The notes beneath the pieces were generated by a model. It ran no database searches and was not told where the DNA came from. It saw nothing but the letters and a program-made list of their open reading frames with translations. A DNA stretch of 64,000 bases from Linepithema humile (taxonomy: Eukaryota > Arthropoda > Insecta > Hymenoptera > Formicidae), in the NCBI RefSeq assembly GCF_040581485.1, contig NC_090135.1:9479001-9543000 (forward strand), in the 5' to 3' direction. This document shows, one piece after another, positions 1 to 11,347 of this stretch; the stretch's first letter is position 1; every line of letters begins with the position of its first letter. A program made the position numbers and the translations under genes.

Positions 1-1780
1 TTAATTTTTGTTACATACTTTTAAATTGTAAATTATTTAAATTGAGTTTTCAATTGAATTGTTGGAAAAATATTTGTAAAAATTTTTTCAGAAATTATTA
101 CGATATTTGTTATATTTAAACGGGAAAAAGAGAAAAATTAATATTGGTGATTAAATTCCATCCAGCAAGTGTTTGAATCTTTATGATGTGTGCAGAAAGT
201 CTTATGCAGTTTCGTTGCATCTTGGTCGCTCGTCGCGATGGTGTTACGCAATGGAGAAAGATCGGCTTTAATCAAGCAGCATCGCGCGGGCGGAATATCT
301 GTCGATACGAGCTGCGTTCTGAATGGGGTCGTCGTACGTTCGGGAACGTATCTGGACTGGATTGTCGGGACAGAAATAACTCAAGAAGAACACGGCTCAT
401 AAACTCTGTTGTGCGGTGGCGGTGGTGCGATATTATTCTCCTCCTTCTGCGTTTTCTGTATGCTCACGTTCATGCGAATAAATCTACGTCGCCGCGAATA
501 AATCCGCATTCGATTCTCGCAGAGAATTTCTCGATTTACTTTGTTAACCACAGATGAGTCGCAATTTGAAAAACAAATTCAATTGGGATTTGCGAAATTT
601 GTACGTATTTACATATGCAATTTACTTTGCAAATACGAGACATTATTTTTTTAGAAAACTTGAATTATACGGAAATACCATAAACGCATAAATTGATTTC
701 GGTAATTAAAGATCACAAAGAATTTTATTTTACTGGATATTTATTAAGTTTTATTTTGAGTTTTATTCACGTTGATATTATTATGTTGTGACAGTAACTT
801 ACAAAGAAGCAAATGTTGACAATATGAAAAGAAAGAAAAAAGACCGTATTCTGTTGTTCTACGTGCATCGTTTTTCAAAGAAAGTTATTTGTGATCTCGC
901 TGTTTTCGGGCAGTGTGTTTTTTTTTTATCAACGCGATAGACGTCAATGTCAGAGTGGAATTTGTATCAAAATTTAGGCGACGCGTGACCGTGAATATTG
1001 GCGAATCGTTTTACAGGCTGTAAACGCCATGGTTTACGACTTGCACGAAAAATGCATTGACGTAATGCTGCACTTTTCGGAGAAATTCGTGCCTATGCAA
1101 ATGTTGTCCGTTGCTTATGCACAGCGAAATTCGGGTTTCTCGTTTTTGCGGCCCGCGGCGAAAGTAAATGCGCATCTGTATAAATGGACGCATATGTAAA
1201 TTCGACGGCGACATAAATTCCAATTGTTATTTTTCTACGAGTAGCTAGTACGAAGATATTTCTGTTTATTATGAGTCCATTCGTGGATTTTTGGCGTAAA
1301 AATAATGAAAATTACATATCTTCATTGAAAGATAAAATAATTACAATGACATTCATATTTTTAATTTTCATAAATAATCTCGAAATGGAAAATTTTAATC
1401 ATAGCATATTTCAATCTCGTCGAGTCTAAATATTTTCGTTAATTAACGTACAATTGGATATAATATAATTACTGAAAGCAGTATAATTAGATTGCATTGA
1501 GAATAATTTCATTGTTTGCTCACACTATATGAGATTTTTTGCTCATAAAATCAATGTTACATGATTGATTTATGAAGAAATTAATAAAATTTATTATACG
1601 GAAAATTATGCGCGTTAATAATATTATTTGTTGGAACTATATGAGAAACAACTTTATTACTTAATATATATGACAACTCTCGTTTATAATTCGTATTATT
1701 ATTCGTTTGTGATTACGAGATTATTTTCTGAGAAAAACTGTAATTAAATTTGCGACGTTTATTGAGAAGTGATGCGAAGA
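1..1780. other. AT-rich non-coding stretch
   Basis: No supported gene. The sequence is AT-rich apart from a moderately GC-rich patch at about 180-480 and another at about 960-1220. Short frames in those patches are arginine-rich and look like chance frames. A POU-type octamer ATGCAAAT lies at 1095-1102. An imperfect hairpin (CGTATT and TGCAA against TTGCA and AATACG, with a bulge) lies at about 604-638. Confidence 0.6.
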
Positions 1781-1788
1781 AATGATAC

Positions 1789-1879
1789 AGCCACGTGCCG
1801 CGTTGTAGATGTATCAATGCAAAAGGCGCGGCTGGTGTTTGCCTATCCATCGGGAGTGAGTAAACAAAGCCACGTGCCG
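1789..1879. promoter_or_regulatory. Pair of identical extended E-boxes
   Basis: The 12-base word AGCCACGTGCCG occurs at 1789-1800 and again at 1868-1879, 79 bases apart on the same strand. The core CACGTG is the canonical E-box bound by bHLH factors such as Myc/Max and Clock/Cycle. The shared flanks go beyond the six-base core, so a paired binding site or a short local duplication is plausible. No transcript start is visible nearby. Confidence 0.35.
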
Positions 1880-2640
1880 AGCAAAATTATATAGTAGTAA
1901 TCTTGTGAAATCGTTAGAACAAAAGTATCTCTTTCGCGACACGCGCCAAAATAATGTTTGCATTGTACACGCGTTGAATGGATGCAGCGTGTGCGGTTTC
2001 GGCGTAAAACGGCCTATTTTTGCACTTGGCAGACTGCAGCCGCCATTGCGTCTCATTAAATAGAATATCGCGTATAAACAATGAGCGTGAAATAACGCGC
2101 GGTTCTGATAATGCGCACTTATATTCGCTTACATCTGAATGGCGTAATTTTTGCGAATGAAACTCGTCGAAGTAAATTGCGTGCAAACGTTTCGGAAAAA
2201 CAAACATGGTAATCTATCAATTACGCGGAATAAGCTTGAATGGTAACTGATACGCCACATTGTTGAAACAATCGATTCGCCCGTCAGGATACACAAAGCC
2301 TCAGGCGGCAAAGAATTGCGTCATCACGAATACGAGCGGGCGCCTTGGGCGGTAATTAAATTTTCGCGAAAATTCGACGTATTTATTCCGGGAAACGATT
2401 CGCTCATTAGCTCGTGAATAATCGATTTTCCGGCGTTGCAGGCACGCCAAAAACTACGCATCGAGTGTTATTTTGTTATACGGCATGTAGTCACGATCGC
2501 ACAATGATGATATCGCGAAAAAAGCTGCACTTAATTGGACGCTAGCCAAAACTGCGACTTTCCATGTCAAAAACAAACGGCACGCTTCGCTAATTCACGC
2601 GTATTTATCGTCGCTAGTACAGTGTTGCAATGATTTACGT
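1880..2640. other. Moderate-GC non-coding stretch
   Basis: No supported gene. Minus-strand frames at 1814-2056 and 1914-2207 overlap each other and show no recognisable family. The stretch contains the E2F-like palindrome listed separately. Confidence 0.55.
2359..2374. promoter_or_regulatory. 16-base palindrome with E2F-like core
   Basis: AATTTTCGCGAAAATT is a perfect 16-base palindrome. Its core TTTCGCGAAA resembles the symmetric sites bound by E2F-family factors. Binding is inference; the palindrome itself is seen directly. Confidence 0.35.
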
Positions 2641-2739
2641 TCTTTTATATTCCACGTGGAGTTTAAAATTCAAGGATGCCGAGAATAAGATATTTAAAAG
2701 ACGAGTGTAAACGTGCTCTTTTTAAACATATAAAAAAAT

Positions 2740-3090
2740 CTCAGAATCCTTAGAATTGTGAGGATTCATGAATCTTAGGATCTTAGGACTTCAAGATTTT
2801 CGAATTGTAGAATTTTTAGTTCCTAAAGTTTTGGGATTTTAAGACTTAAAAATTTTAGGATTTTAAATTATCTATAATACAATATAAATGAAATATCGCT
2901 ATAATATTTAAATTTTACGTTCTGAGAAATATAACTTTCTTTAATATATTATAATTTTTTAATTATAATTATGTAAATTAATATAAAATATAATTTAGTA
3001 CACATTAAATTTTGAGATTCTGAAAAGTTTAAAAATTTTTATGCGCTAAAAATTCTACATTTGCAAATTTTGAGATTCCTGAATCTTTTC
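2740..3090. repeat. Degenerate AT-rich simple repeat
   Basis: Loosely repeated words of the type (T)CTTAGGATTT, AGGATTC and AAATTTTGAGATTC(C)TGA run through this stretch. The last appears at about 3006 and 3067. Copies are too diverged to give a clean period. It looks like a decayed minisatellite or simple-sequence expansion. Confidence 0.4.
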
Positions 3091-3900
3091 CACTCACAAG
3101 ACACCATAATTCACACCATAATTCAAGTATAATATTTAAGCATTCTGCGATCTTTTTGACATCTTGTTTGATAAGGATGCATCCTACGTGGCGCGCATGC
3201 ATGTATTTTTTTAATTACTATTATTATTATTCTTCGCCGCCGCGCGCTCTCTTTCATTGGAGACACGCTTGACTTTCAGTGCCGAGAACGTCATCCGGTT
3301 TCGTCAGCGGACGGATGCGCCGCAAACAAAATATTCCACGAAGCCACTCTCGTGATAGCGTGAGCGCGCGTGTTAGAGTGTCCGTCATAAAAATAAGTAG
3401 CGCTGCTGCACGGGCGCGCGTGATGCGATGGCGCCGTTTTTTTTTCGGCCCCGCGTATAATTTTTCGCGCAAAAACCATATCTAACACGTGTAGACACTT
3501 CATTTCTTTCATCGCGTTCATCAAGCTTAACTCTTATGTTTATTTATCTAATAAATTCGGGCAAACATTATGGATGTTGCATTATGCATTAACGCGAAGA
3601 ACGATATCTCTTAAATTAGCGTCGTTTTTGCATTTTTGCGCTTTGTTTTATCGATTTTTAGTCCTTTGTGTCCCAGATTTACGGCACCGTTAAGGAAATT
3701 ACTTTTACAGTGAATATTACTTATTATATTTATTATTTTTATCTCAAAACAGGCATAAGATATAATTTTTATATAAAATAAATAAATAAATTAGGCAAAT
3801 AAACATATTTAATTTTATTTGAAGTCTGTACATTGAGATTCAAAGAATTAAAAGGATTAAATCACTTCTGAGCTTTAAATACTCTGAATCGCCTTACTAT
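3091..3900. other. Mixed non-coding stretch
   Basis: A CpG-rich patch at about 3230-3480 is flanked by AT-rich DNA. Frames on both strands there overlap and are arginine-rich. Nothing else is recognised. Confidence 0.5.
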
Positions 3901-4530
3901 TTTACATAATATTTTTCCATATTATCGCGCTTGGGCGATCTCGTGAAATGCAAATTAGGCGCGAATCATAGATCAGCGTGCTTCGACAAAATCGAGCTTT
4001 CTTCACGTTCTCGACGTGGCATCCGCGTGCCCGTGCGCGTTGCATAACGCGTTCTCGTCCGCTCCGGAGCGAGCGCTTGCGCCGCGCTTGCACTGGCTTT
4101 TAACCACAGGGTTTCCTCTCTCGTCTCTCAATAGCGGATTCCAACGTGGGGGGACGCAAGTGAGGGGGCGGGCGGGGGTGCGGTCGGTCGGTTTCCTCTC
4201 CCTCGCGTCCCGCATCCCGACGCGCGCCGCGCCGGAGCGGACTCGGCGAGAGAGCGCTTTCGGCCGAGTGGGCTGAATTTGTCCTGCATAGGGGGCATCG
4301 GGACATTACCCGGGTGACCTTGGCTGGTGCGGACCGCGACGCCCGACGCTGTTTGTGCATCGCCGCCCGAGCATTGCACCTTGCTCTATCATGCGAGAGA
4401 GCGCCGTCTCGCTCGCGTTCGCGCGCCTGCCTTCTCTCTCGCTCGTCCACGCGAGCGCGCGGACGCACGCTCTCCTACTCACAAGCGCGATTCTTTCTTT
4501 CCTCCTTTCCTTCCCCGGCAATCACCCGCG
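3901..4530. other. GC-rich island, promoter- or enhancer-like
   Basis: This sharply GC- and CpG-rich block is bounded by AT-rich DNA. It contains GTTGCATAA at 4039-4047, a G-rich run at about 4148-4176 and CT-rich tracts at 4425-4510. A non-repetitive core at about 4270-4375 includes TGACCTTGG, the complement of an FTZ-F1/ERR-type site. Minus-strand frames of 122 and 83 codons overlap plus-strand frames and resemble no known protein. The block could be a promoter region; no start site can be fixed. Confidence 0.35.
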
Positions 4531-5065
4531 TGAATCTCTGCGTAATTGCATAATTAATACTGCAATCAGAAATTAAAATTCATGGCGATATGTAATTTCA
4601 CAAGCTGAAATCTTGATGTTACACGAAACAGGAAAAAATAATTTCTGTGTTTGAACAACAGGAAAAAATGATTTCTCTGATAATTAAAACGTACACTCCT
4701 TCGTTGTATACATTCTGAGAAAAACTGCACTTGGTAAAATTTTATCTGATTAGAATATCGCATATCAGAAAAATGCAATAAATTAAACAATTTTATCTTA
4801 TCTTTGATTTTTTATGTCATGAAAAATCATATTTATTTTATTCGATCATATCGACAGACTACAATAAACTAAAAACTTTATCATGTTTCAAATGCCTTCA
4901 ATTTTTTCCCGTTACTATGTATTTAATGAAAAATTTCATTATAATTATAACTGATTAGAACATCGCGTCAACAAATAAAAAACAAAAAAAAAAAAAAAAC
5001 ATGTTTCGATGTTTTTCCTCAAGATTGTGCAAGTTTTCCCCGAATTTTCTATTTTTTGACTAGTC
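4531..5065. other. AT-rich spacer
   Basis: No gene is seen. It contains a two-copy tandem of a 30-base unit at 4628-4680 (shared core ACAGGAAAAAAT, then ATTTCT) and a run of about 18 A at 4983. Confidence 0.6.
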
Positions 5066-5103
5066 TTTTTTTCCTCGTTCTTTTTCCTCGTTCTTTTTCC
5101 TCT
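5066..5103. repeat. Pyrimidine minisatellite, 13-base unit
   Basis: The unit TTTTTCCTCGTTC is repeated about 2.7 times on the plus strand, giving a pyrimidine-only tract except for the G in each unit. It sits at the boundary between the AT-rich spacer and the GC-rich island that follows. Confidence 0.7.
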
Positions 5104-5501
5104 TTTCTTTTCTGCCAAGTCGTTGAGACCTCCACTCCCACGGTCTCGTGTCTGTTTATCGAGCGGGCGTGGGCAGCCGTCGACGCGTAGCGACTAGCGA
5201 ATTCTCGATTACGACCGTCTTCTTCTCGCGTCGACTCCAATCGCGTCGTTCCGGATTTTCGACGCGCTCATCCCCTTCGTTCCCTCCCGTCCTCTCCCTT
5301 CGTTTGCCTCCCTCCCGCCCGCGTCTCCCTTCTCGTCTCGACGAGCTCGATGGATGGAGAAATGCGGTTTTGGGTTAGCCCCTTAACCGGTTTGGATGAC
5401 TCTTTTGACATGAGCGAGGCGTGTGTGCGCTCACGCTAGAAGCGTGTTTCTCTAAGCAACACTTTGTAGGGTTCGTTAAAGGCGACGCGTGTCTTATTTT
5501 A

Positions 5502-5524
5502 CCCCCGCCCCTCTCCCCCACCCC
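5502..5524 (-). other. G-quadruplex motif, minus strand
   Basis: The plus strand reads C5-G-C4-TCT-C5-A-C4. The minus strand therefore has four G-runs of at least four bases separated by loops of 1, 3 and 1 bases. This fits the usual G3+N1-7 definition, and the short loops predict high stability. Confidence 0.6.
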
Positions 5525-6620
5525 TTGAACGGCCGGAGGCTTGGAGGAGAGGAGAGCGAGAGGCGGTGGCGACTCGCTCGGGATTAAATATAAATGTTGG
5601 ATGGAGCCGCGCGCGATTAATATAGCCGAAGGTCCGCTTCGGGAAAAAAAGATGCACTTCAGTCGACGTGTATCGCTCACGCTCGATATAGATATTCTCG
5701 AACCTTGGTAATGCGCTCGCGAGAGACGCATCGCGCCGTTGCGTGAGTTGCATAAGCGAGGGGCGCGAGACGAGGCGAGATAAGCGCGCGTAAAGGCCGT
5801 TAATCGCGCTACCATTAACGCATCCAGCGCGAGAAATGTTTGCGGTGCGTGCGGTATCGATGCTTCGATAGTTGATTCGCCAGCGCGTTCACGTTCCTTC
5901 TGTTTATTTTCGATTGTGCCGTGAGCACTCGGCGGCGGACCGATAACGCGGATGATCCGTTGACTGCAGAAAACAATGAAGAACAATTAAGCCGGCGCGC
6001 GCGCGTAACGGAGAATCGACGGCCATCGGCGGCGAGAGACAGACGGTCTTTCGATCGATCGCGAGTAATCGCTTCGCCGGTTGCGCAACCGTCTGCCGCG
6101 AAATTCTTTCTGCGAATTTCAGACCGAGACCTTGCCTCGCTAATAACAGTTTTATATAGGGTGTCGCGCGATTATGCGAAATTGGAGGAAAAAAAATACA
6201 TTACGTAACTCCGTTTCTTTCTCCGTCGCTCTTACCGTTGGTTCAATAGATATTGGTTATTTGTTTTATGGATTTATTATCGCGCACGCTTATCAATAAT
6301 ACAAGCGCGCTCGCAGTAACGTCATTATCTTCAATATTAAAACCGGACCTTGGTCAATAATCGCGTTGACAAACGCGATATCGGCATTGACCTGTTACGC
6401 TTTTGTGCGTTCTCGCGCGCGCGCGTGTTAGCCGGCCGATCGGCGGGCGGCTCCTCTTATGTCACTCACGGCGGGCACTGAATATCAGGCTTCCTCCGGG
6501 GGGGATTGAATAAAATACACACCGCGTGTTTCACGGCCGTCCAACGCTCATTCGCTCGCGCGCACGCCAGCGATAACGCGATCGATACTCCTTTCGTGGC
6601 GCGCGCGAGACGCAATTTTG

Positions 6621-6745
6621 CCCTCTCACTCTCTTTCTCTCTGTCTCGTTCTCCGTCTCTTCACCATTACCTCCGAGAGAGTCTCGTTTATTTTCGACCT
6701 CGCGAGAAAGAGAGAGAGAGCGAGAGAGTGAAAGAGGGAGAGGCG
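6621..6745. repeat. CT tract facing a GA tract
   Basis: A pyrimidine tract at about 6621-6660 (CTCT with T and C interruptions) is followed at 6704-6745 by a purine tract of GAGA type. Parts are complementary (CACTCTCT against AGAGAGTG), so a fold-back is possible. GA repeats are binding sites for GAGA-factor and CLAMP-type proteins in insects; use here is inference. Confidence 0.5.
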
Positions 6746-6792
6746 TCGCGGTGCGGTGTGGCTCGGCACGTCGACGATACGAGAGGTCGATA

Positions 6793-6810
6793 TCGTTGTC
6801 GCGACAACGA
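6793..6810. other. 18-base perfect palindrome
   Basis: TCGTTGTCGCGACAACGA is identical to its own reverse complement over all 18 bases, with a CpG-rich centre. It could be a dimeric protein-binding site or a cruciform-prone element. No neighbouring transcript is evident. Confidence 0.6.
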
Positions 6811-6960
6811 ACGATGCACTTCGGTGAAACGTCCGGACGGCATTCCCCGAAAGTGAGATCACCGACACTTAAGCCTGGGCCGTGTGTTGTAGTCGTGATC
6901 GTCGTGTCCCCCTCCGTACTTATTCGTCGTCGTTAACATTCGCGTTCGTCTAGCCGGGAA

Positions 6961-8980
6961 AAGTCTGCGTCCGATAGATCGTTATGTTTAATTCATATTA
7001 ATCTAACGTCGCCGAATGGCGGCTTTGATTATTTCTCTTATTAATAAATGTTTATTAACGTAAAGCTCGGATAGAGAGCGTGAGAGATTAATTTCGTAAT
7101 CGTATTCGCTGCTCTGATTAATTGCTTCCAAACTTTTCTATACATAGTTTCGATATAGAGCTATCGTCCCGTTGGATATTACACTATGAATAATAGGTAT
7201 ATAAAGATTAACAAGAATGCGTCAAGCATGAACAAAGTTCTTTAAATGAAAGACGGTAAAACTTTTTCGACGGTAATTGTGCTTAATTAAAACTCAAGTT
7301 ATTGGAGAGTGCAGAAGAAATACAAGGAAAGTAATTAATTGCAGGTTAATCTGTTATTTATTAAACAATATTTTAAGGTCAAAGATTATGACAGGGTAAA
7401 CAAATATGGCTAATTAAAAGATAAGAGGTATTTTAACGTAGATATAAACATCGGGCTCGATAAACCGACAATTAAGCGGAATGTTACTCAAAAATTTTCG
7501 GTTTTTCGTAATCATTATTCACGTCTTTATATAACAGTAACGTGGGCTTTGTCTTGTAAATATCGTTAAACACATTGTGCGAGGAGGAATCCTCACGGAT
7601 TCGTCGGCTGGCTGTTAATCGTTAAATAAGGCTGGCTAACGTAAGCGCGGCGGAGTTTCGCAAATGTTTACGCGTTTTGAGGTGATCAGGACGATGAACC
7701 CGCCGGCATTCGTGTCTTGTTTTTCGCCGTATGACATTGCGATCCATCTTGTGTCATATCGGCGTGCGCATATGCACATAACGAGAAAGGGAGACGGTTG
7801 CAGTAATAACGACGACGAAATCGGCTTACGGCATCGTTCGATCGACTTACGGCAAATAATATCAACGACGCGATACCAACTTTTTCCTCGTAAGCGCTCC
7901 GGTTACGATGTTCTCCGAAATCGACTCGGGATACGCACGACGCCGCTCTGCGGGGGCGGTTTCGCGTTATCGCAACCGTTGCAACCGTCTCGTCCGTGAA
8001 TCTCTCTTATCGCGCCAATCGGACACGGCTGATTTCGGAATCGAGACTCTCCGATATCGCGCAATCGGATTCTCGGATATGCACCGGCGCGCGCCCGTCT
8101 CGTCACCGTCTCGTTGCTATCTCGTGATCGTCGTGTTTTTTTCCGAGTATCGTGAAATTAAGCGTCTGCAAATATCACTGCCTACCGGTTGTCGTAATCA
8201 GTTGATGGCACCGCGATTCGTTGAACAAAAGTGCCGATGCATCGCGCGCTACATTATGAAATCCGAGAAAAATACCGAGAAACTGCTTGTAAACAACGCT
8301 TGCAATCTAAACGTTTCATTTGAGACAGAAAATAACAATAGTTTGTTTTCTCAAGACAATATATTTTTTTCATATTCTGCAAATTAGGCTTTTTCATGCT
8401 ATTCTTTTTGTCGCTTTGAGCAATAGAGCATTTTTTCGGTCAAAATTTTCTTTATAAAAACTGTATTGTAGACCAATAAGAGTCAAAAAATTCAAAATTA
8501 ATTTCCACATATTCAGAGATCGATTAGAAATTAACTCTTTGGTAAATTTTTAAGAAGAATGTGGGCAAACTATCGATTTCTAATTTCAGATAGTTTTTTA
8601 ATTACTCGCAGATTTTACATATAAAAAAGTTTAGAAATACAGACGAGAAAAATATGATTTGTTTTTTCACAAATTAATTTCCAAGTGCATTAAAATTAAT
8701 TTCGCATCGTCGACTCTTATTGACCTATAAATATAATTTAATGAATAATTTGATGCAATATTAATAATATGAAATTAATAAATGAATAATGTGAAGCGAT
8801 GAATAATAAATAAGAACGACTGAAATACATTTAATGCTTTTTTTAATCCGTTATAGTTTCTCGACGCGCGTAAAAATAACTCATTCGCGGCTTTTGACTG
8901 CGATTGCACTTTTGCGGCTACGGTAACCCTCTTCGCAGACGTAAACGCATTCACCTTTCTCGTATGCGTCTCGTAACGTC
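6961..8980. other. Mixed non-coding stretch
   Basis: AT-rich DNA at 7030-7560 and 8380-8830 surrounds a CpG-rich patch at about 7620-8160. Frames in the patch (111 codons at 7664-7999 plus, 159 codons at 7908-8387 plus, 67 codons at 7903-8106 minus) overlap in different phases. The 159-codon frame runs on into AT-rich DNA but has no domain I recognise. No gene is supported. Confidence 0.5.
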
Positions 8981-9002
8981 TTTCCGCGCCAGCTCGTTCG
9001 TA

Positions 9003-9072
9003 CGTTCGTTCACAAAACGAACGGAGACAGAAACGCGCCAAGGGTATTTATAAATACCGCCGCGGTACCGCG
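9003..9072. promoter_or_regulatory. Palindromic TATA box and flanking inverted repeats
   Basis: Three symmetric elements lie side by side. An inverted repeat CGTTCGTT-CACAA-AACGAACG is at about 9003-9023. A perfect 16-base palindrome GGTATTTATAAATACC at 9043-9058 contains TATAAATA in both orientations. A perfect 12-base palindrome CGCGGTACCGCG is at 9061-9072. TATAAATA is a good core-promoter TATA box and its symmetry would permit firing either way. A plus-strand start would fall near 9080. No gene is recognised on either side, so promoter function is inference. Confidence 0.35.
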
Positions 9073-9400
9073 CGCATCCTGCGGACCTTCGTTTTTCGTG
9101 AGAGAAGGGACGCGGCGACAGGGAGGGTGGATGTTCCTCGCACGAGCGGCGACGACGACGATGGGAACGACGACACATCGCGGGTCCAAGTTTATTCCAG
9201 GCTTATTCCAGACCGGCGTATGCAAGGTCATCCGCGCTACAATCGCGCTCCGCCGTCGTTTCTCTCTCGCACCTCATATTCCCTTCTTCTGTAATGTGCG
9301 CGTTTTGCGAGCAAATGTGACTCACTCGCGTTATTATCATTTCAAAGAAATAACCTCAATCGAACGAGATAATGAACGTACTTGAGAGCGTCGTGTCGTC
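9073..9400. other. GC-rich block downstream of the palindromic TATA
   Basis: Plus (9098-9385, 95 codons) and minus (9010-9231, 73 codons) frames overlap here; neither is recognised. TTATTCCAG occurs twice in tandem around 9193-9211. This could be a 5' leader if the TATA box is used; otherwise nothing is seen. Confidence 0.35.
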
Positions 9401-9838
9401 ATAAAAATCGTAACATTTCAATATTAAAGTTTCAATATTAAATACTTAATATTTAATCATGATTACTCTATTTTACGTTATTATCTTGTTTAATATTTAA
9501 CATCAAATAAGGTAGCAAAAGACATGAAAAATTTTAGAATTGTGTTCTTTGAAACTAATAATTCTAAATAATTATCGTTCAATTTTGAAATATATAGAAT
9601 GGTAAACAGTGTAATTTACTTATTTACGAGAAAGAGAGATATATATTCTTTGTACAATTGTTGACTACGATTCTTCGAAAGCTTCTGGAACACTTTTCCG
9701 TGAACTCGTCTCGCCCTGCCCCGCTTTTTGCACGCGTATTTATCGTGCTCATCGCACATTGCGTGCGTGTGAATGCGTGCTTATGGTCGCACACTCGGAC
9801 GCACCCTAACCCACCTACATGCATTCGCAAGCCCTACC
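9401..9838. other. AT-rich then CpG-rich non-coding stretch
   Basis: AT-rich to about 9650, then mixed sequence with short overlapping frames on both strands. No gene is recognised. Confidence 0.55.
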
Positions 9839-9871
9839 GAGCACCGAGAATGCGGCGATTATGCAACCAGT
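9839..9871. repeat. 33-base element with TTATGCAAC core, copy 1
   Basis: This segment matches 11348-11381 with a few substitutions and one single-base gap. Over the 3' part (GAATGC, optional A, GGCGATTATGCAAC, Y, AGT) only one substitution separates the copies. It contains the recurring word TTATGCAAC. The element could be a shared regulatory module or a short old duplication. Confidence 0.5.
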
Positions 9872-11347
9872 CACGACACTGTTGACGGTTACATCGAGGA
9901 ATCTTGTTGTTCGCGTTTGTCTTCGAAAATCAACTTGGACTGGTTTTAAACGAGCGTCCGATCGCTCGCACGACGATTCGTTGCTCTCTAGATTTGTTTC
10001 ATATTTATTCCCGGGTCGCGCCACGGCTATAAATCTACTTGAAAGGATTTCGACCGACTTAGACCCGAGTCCCGTTCGAATGAAAAATGCTCTTAATTCC
10101 GCCGCGCGTGCACATCGCTGCATCTCCCGTAATCCTGCCCGACGTGTGATATGCATTCTTATTGAAAGCGCAACATTCCACTTTTGCCTCAAATTGCTGC
10201 TTAAAAGCTTTAAACGTTTGCTCGTCATGAAAGAAAAAAGCGTTTTAAACGATTGATCGTCGACAAATATTTTAAATAATTTCTCAAATATTTACCGCGA
10301 TATGAATGTTTCTGTTTTACTTTACGCGATGGAATGCATATAAACTTTTACACAGACACACTTTTCAGTTTGTCATATTTAAATTGATCGAAAATAAATA
10401 ATTATGTTGCGTACTAAGATATATAAAGTGCGTGTTTTACGCTGATCGTACTTATTGTTTTTCTCCGCCAGAAATCAGTCATTGCATAAATTCTTATTTT
10501 CCGTTTTATTTAACGCGGCAGGGACTTAATGCATTTGAATGCCAGTGTCAAATTGCCTCTTTAACGACTCGTTACATAAGAAATCCGCCGCCGCCGCCGC
10601 CGCGCTACGTCGCGTTGAAATCCGTCGAAGATTCGACAGTCGAGACGCCTAATGACCGTGGCTCATCGACCTAGACGCATACGCAAGGTCATGCGGCCAC
10701 TGCTCCAATGGTATTATAACTTCAACCTTCTCCCCGCGCGCCACCGCCGCCGCGACGGCGCGGCACCCTTCCTTCCGTCCTGCTCCGACGGACGCTCGCC
10801 TTCTGTTGCCTGCGCTCTCGTCTCGCGCGAGTGTGTGCGAGTGCGCCCTAACCCGCCTATCTTCTCTCTTTCCTCCTTCCTTCCTTTCTTTTTTTATCCA
10901 CCAACATTCGATGCGTTGCGCTCAACAAAGTTAGGGCGCCGTGTGTTACGTCGTCCGACGTAAATCTTAGCGTTTATCCACTTACGCCGAAACGAAATTA
11001 ACAGCCTTTCGACGCGTAATTAAGAACCATTTCACACAAAATAGCAGAACAATCTATCTACTTAATATTTTAAAACACATTTTCCCTCTTATCGAAATAA
11101 GATGCGTCAAACATTTGAGGAATAAATATTATAAAAATAGAATCTAACGGATAATTAAAATAATCATCAATTTCACGAGTAATTACAATTATTTAGTGTC
11201 ATCAACATATCTTCTTGATTACGAAATAATTTTGCGAAGTAGTCGCCGAGCTCTTTGCATGACAAACGCGTGCGTATTTTACGTACGAGAAGAGCCGCCT
11301 ACATAGCCGGGGCTGGAATGTATTTGCGAGGCTCGCGACGAGTAAGC
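9872..11347. other. Non-coding stretch with two GC-rich patches
   Basis: CpG-rich at about 9872-10250 and 10570-10960, AT-rich between and after. Long overlapping frames on both strands at 9815-10256 (137 and 145 codons) are mutual shadows and unrecognised. A (CCG)6 run lies at 10585-10602. Two CT-rich tracts occur at 10790-10895. No gene is supported. Confidence 0.5.
10585..10602. repeat. (CCG)6 microsatellite
   Basis: Six perfect CCG triplets within an 80-codon frame that would read them as prolines. The frame has no other protein-like feature. Confidence 0.8.

Larger units (their letters stand above)
5104..6960. other. Long GC-rich island
   Basis: This CpG-rich block of about 1.8 kb holds a minus-strand G-quadruplex motif, CT and GA tracts able to fold back on each other, and an 18-base palindrome. 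Overlapping frames on both strands (203 codons at 5375-5986 minus, 116 codons at 6506-6856 plus) are rich in Arg, Ser and Ala and match no family I know. They are best read as GC-driven open frames. The block may hold a promoter. Confidence 0.4.

Noticed and set aside
2740..2880. TTAGG-like words suggesting telomeric repeat
   Set aside because: Only a few imperfect words and no TTAGG array; fits a decayed AT-rich simple repeat.
5375..5986. 203-codon minus-strand frame
   Set aside because: Arg/Ser/Pro-rich, overlaps frames in other phases, no domain; fits GC-rich DNA with few stops.
8903..8924. Seed match to mir-92 (ATTGCACTT)
   Set aside because: No complementary arm upstream or downstream; short seed matches are expected by chance.
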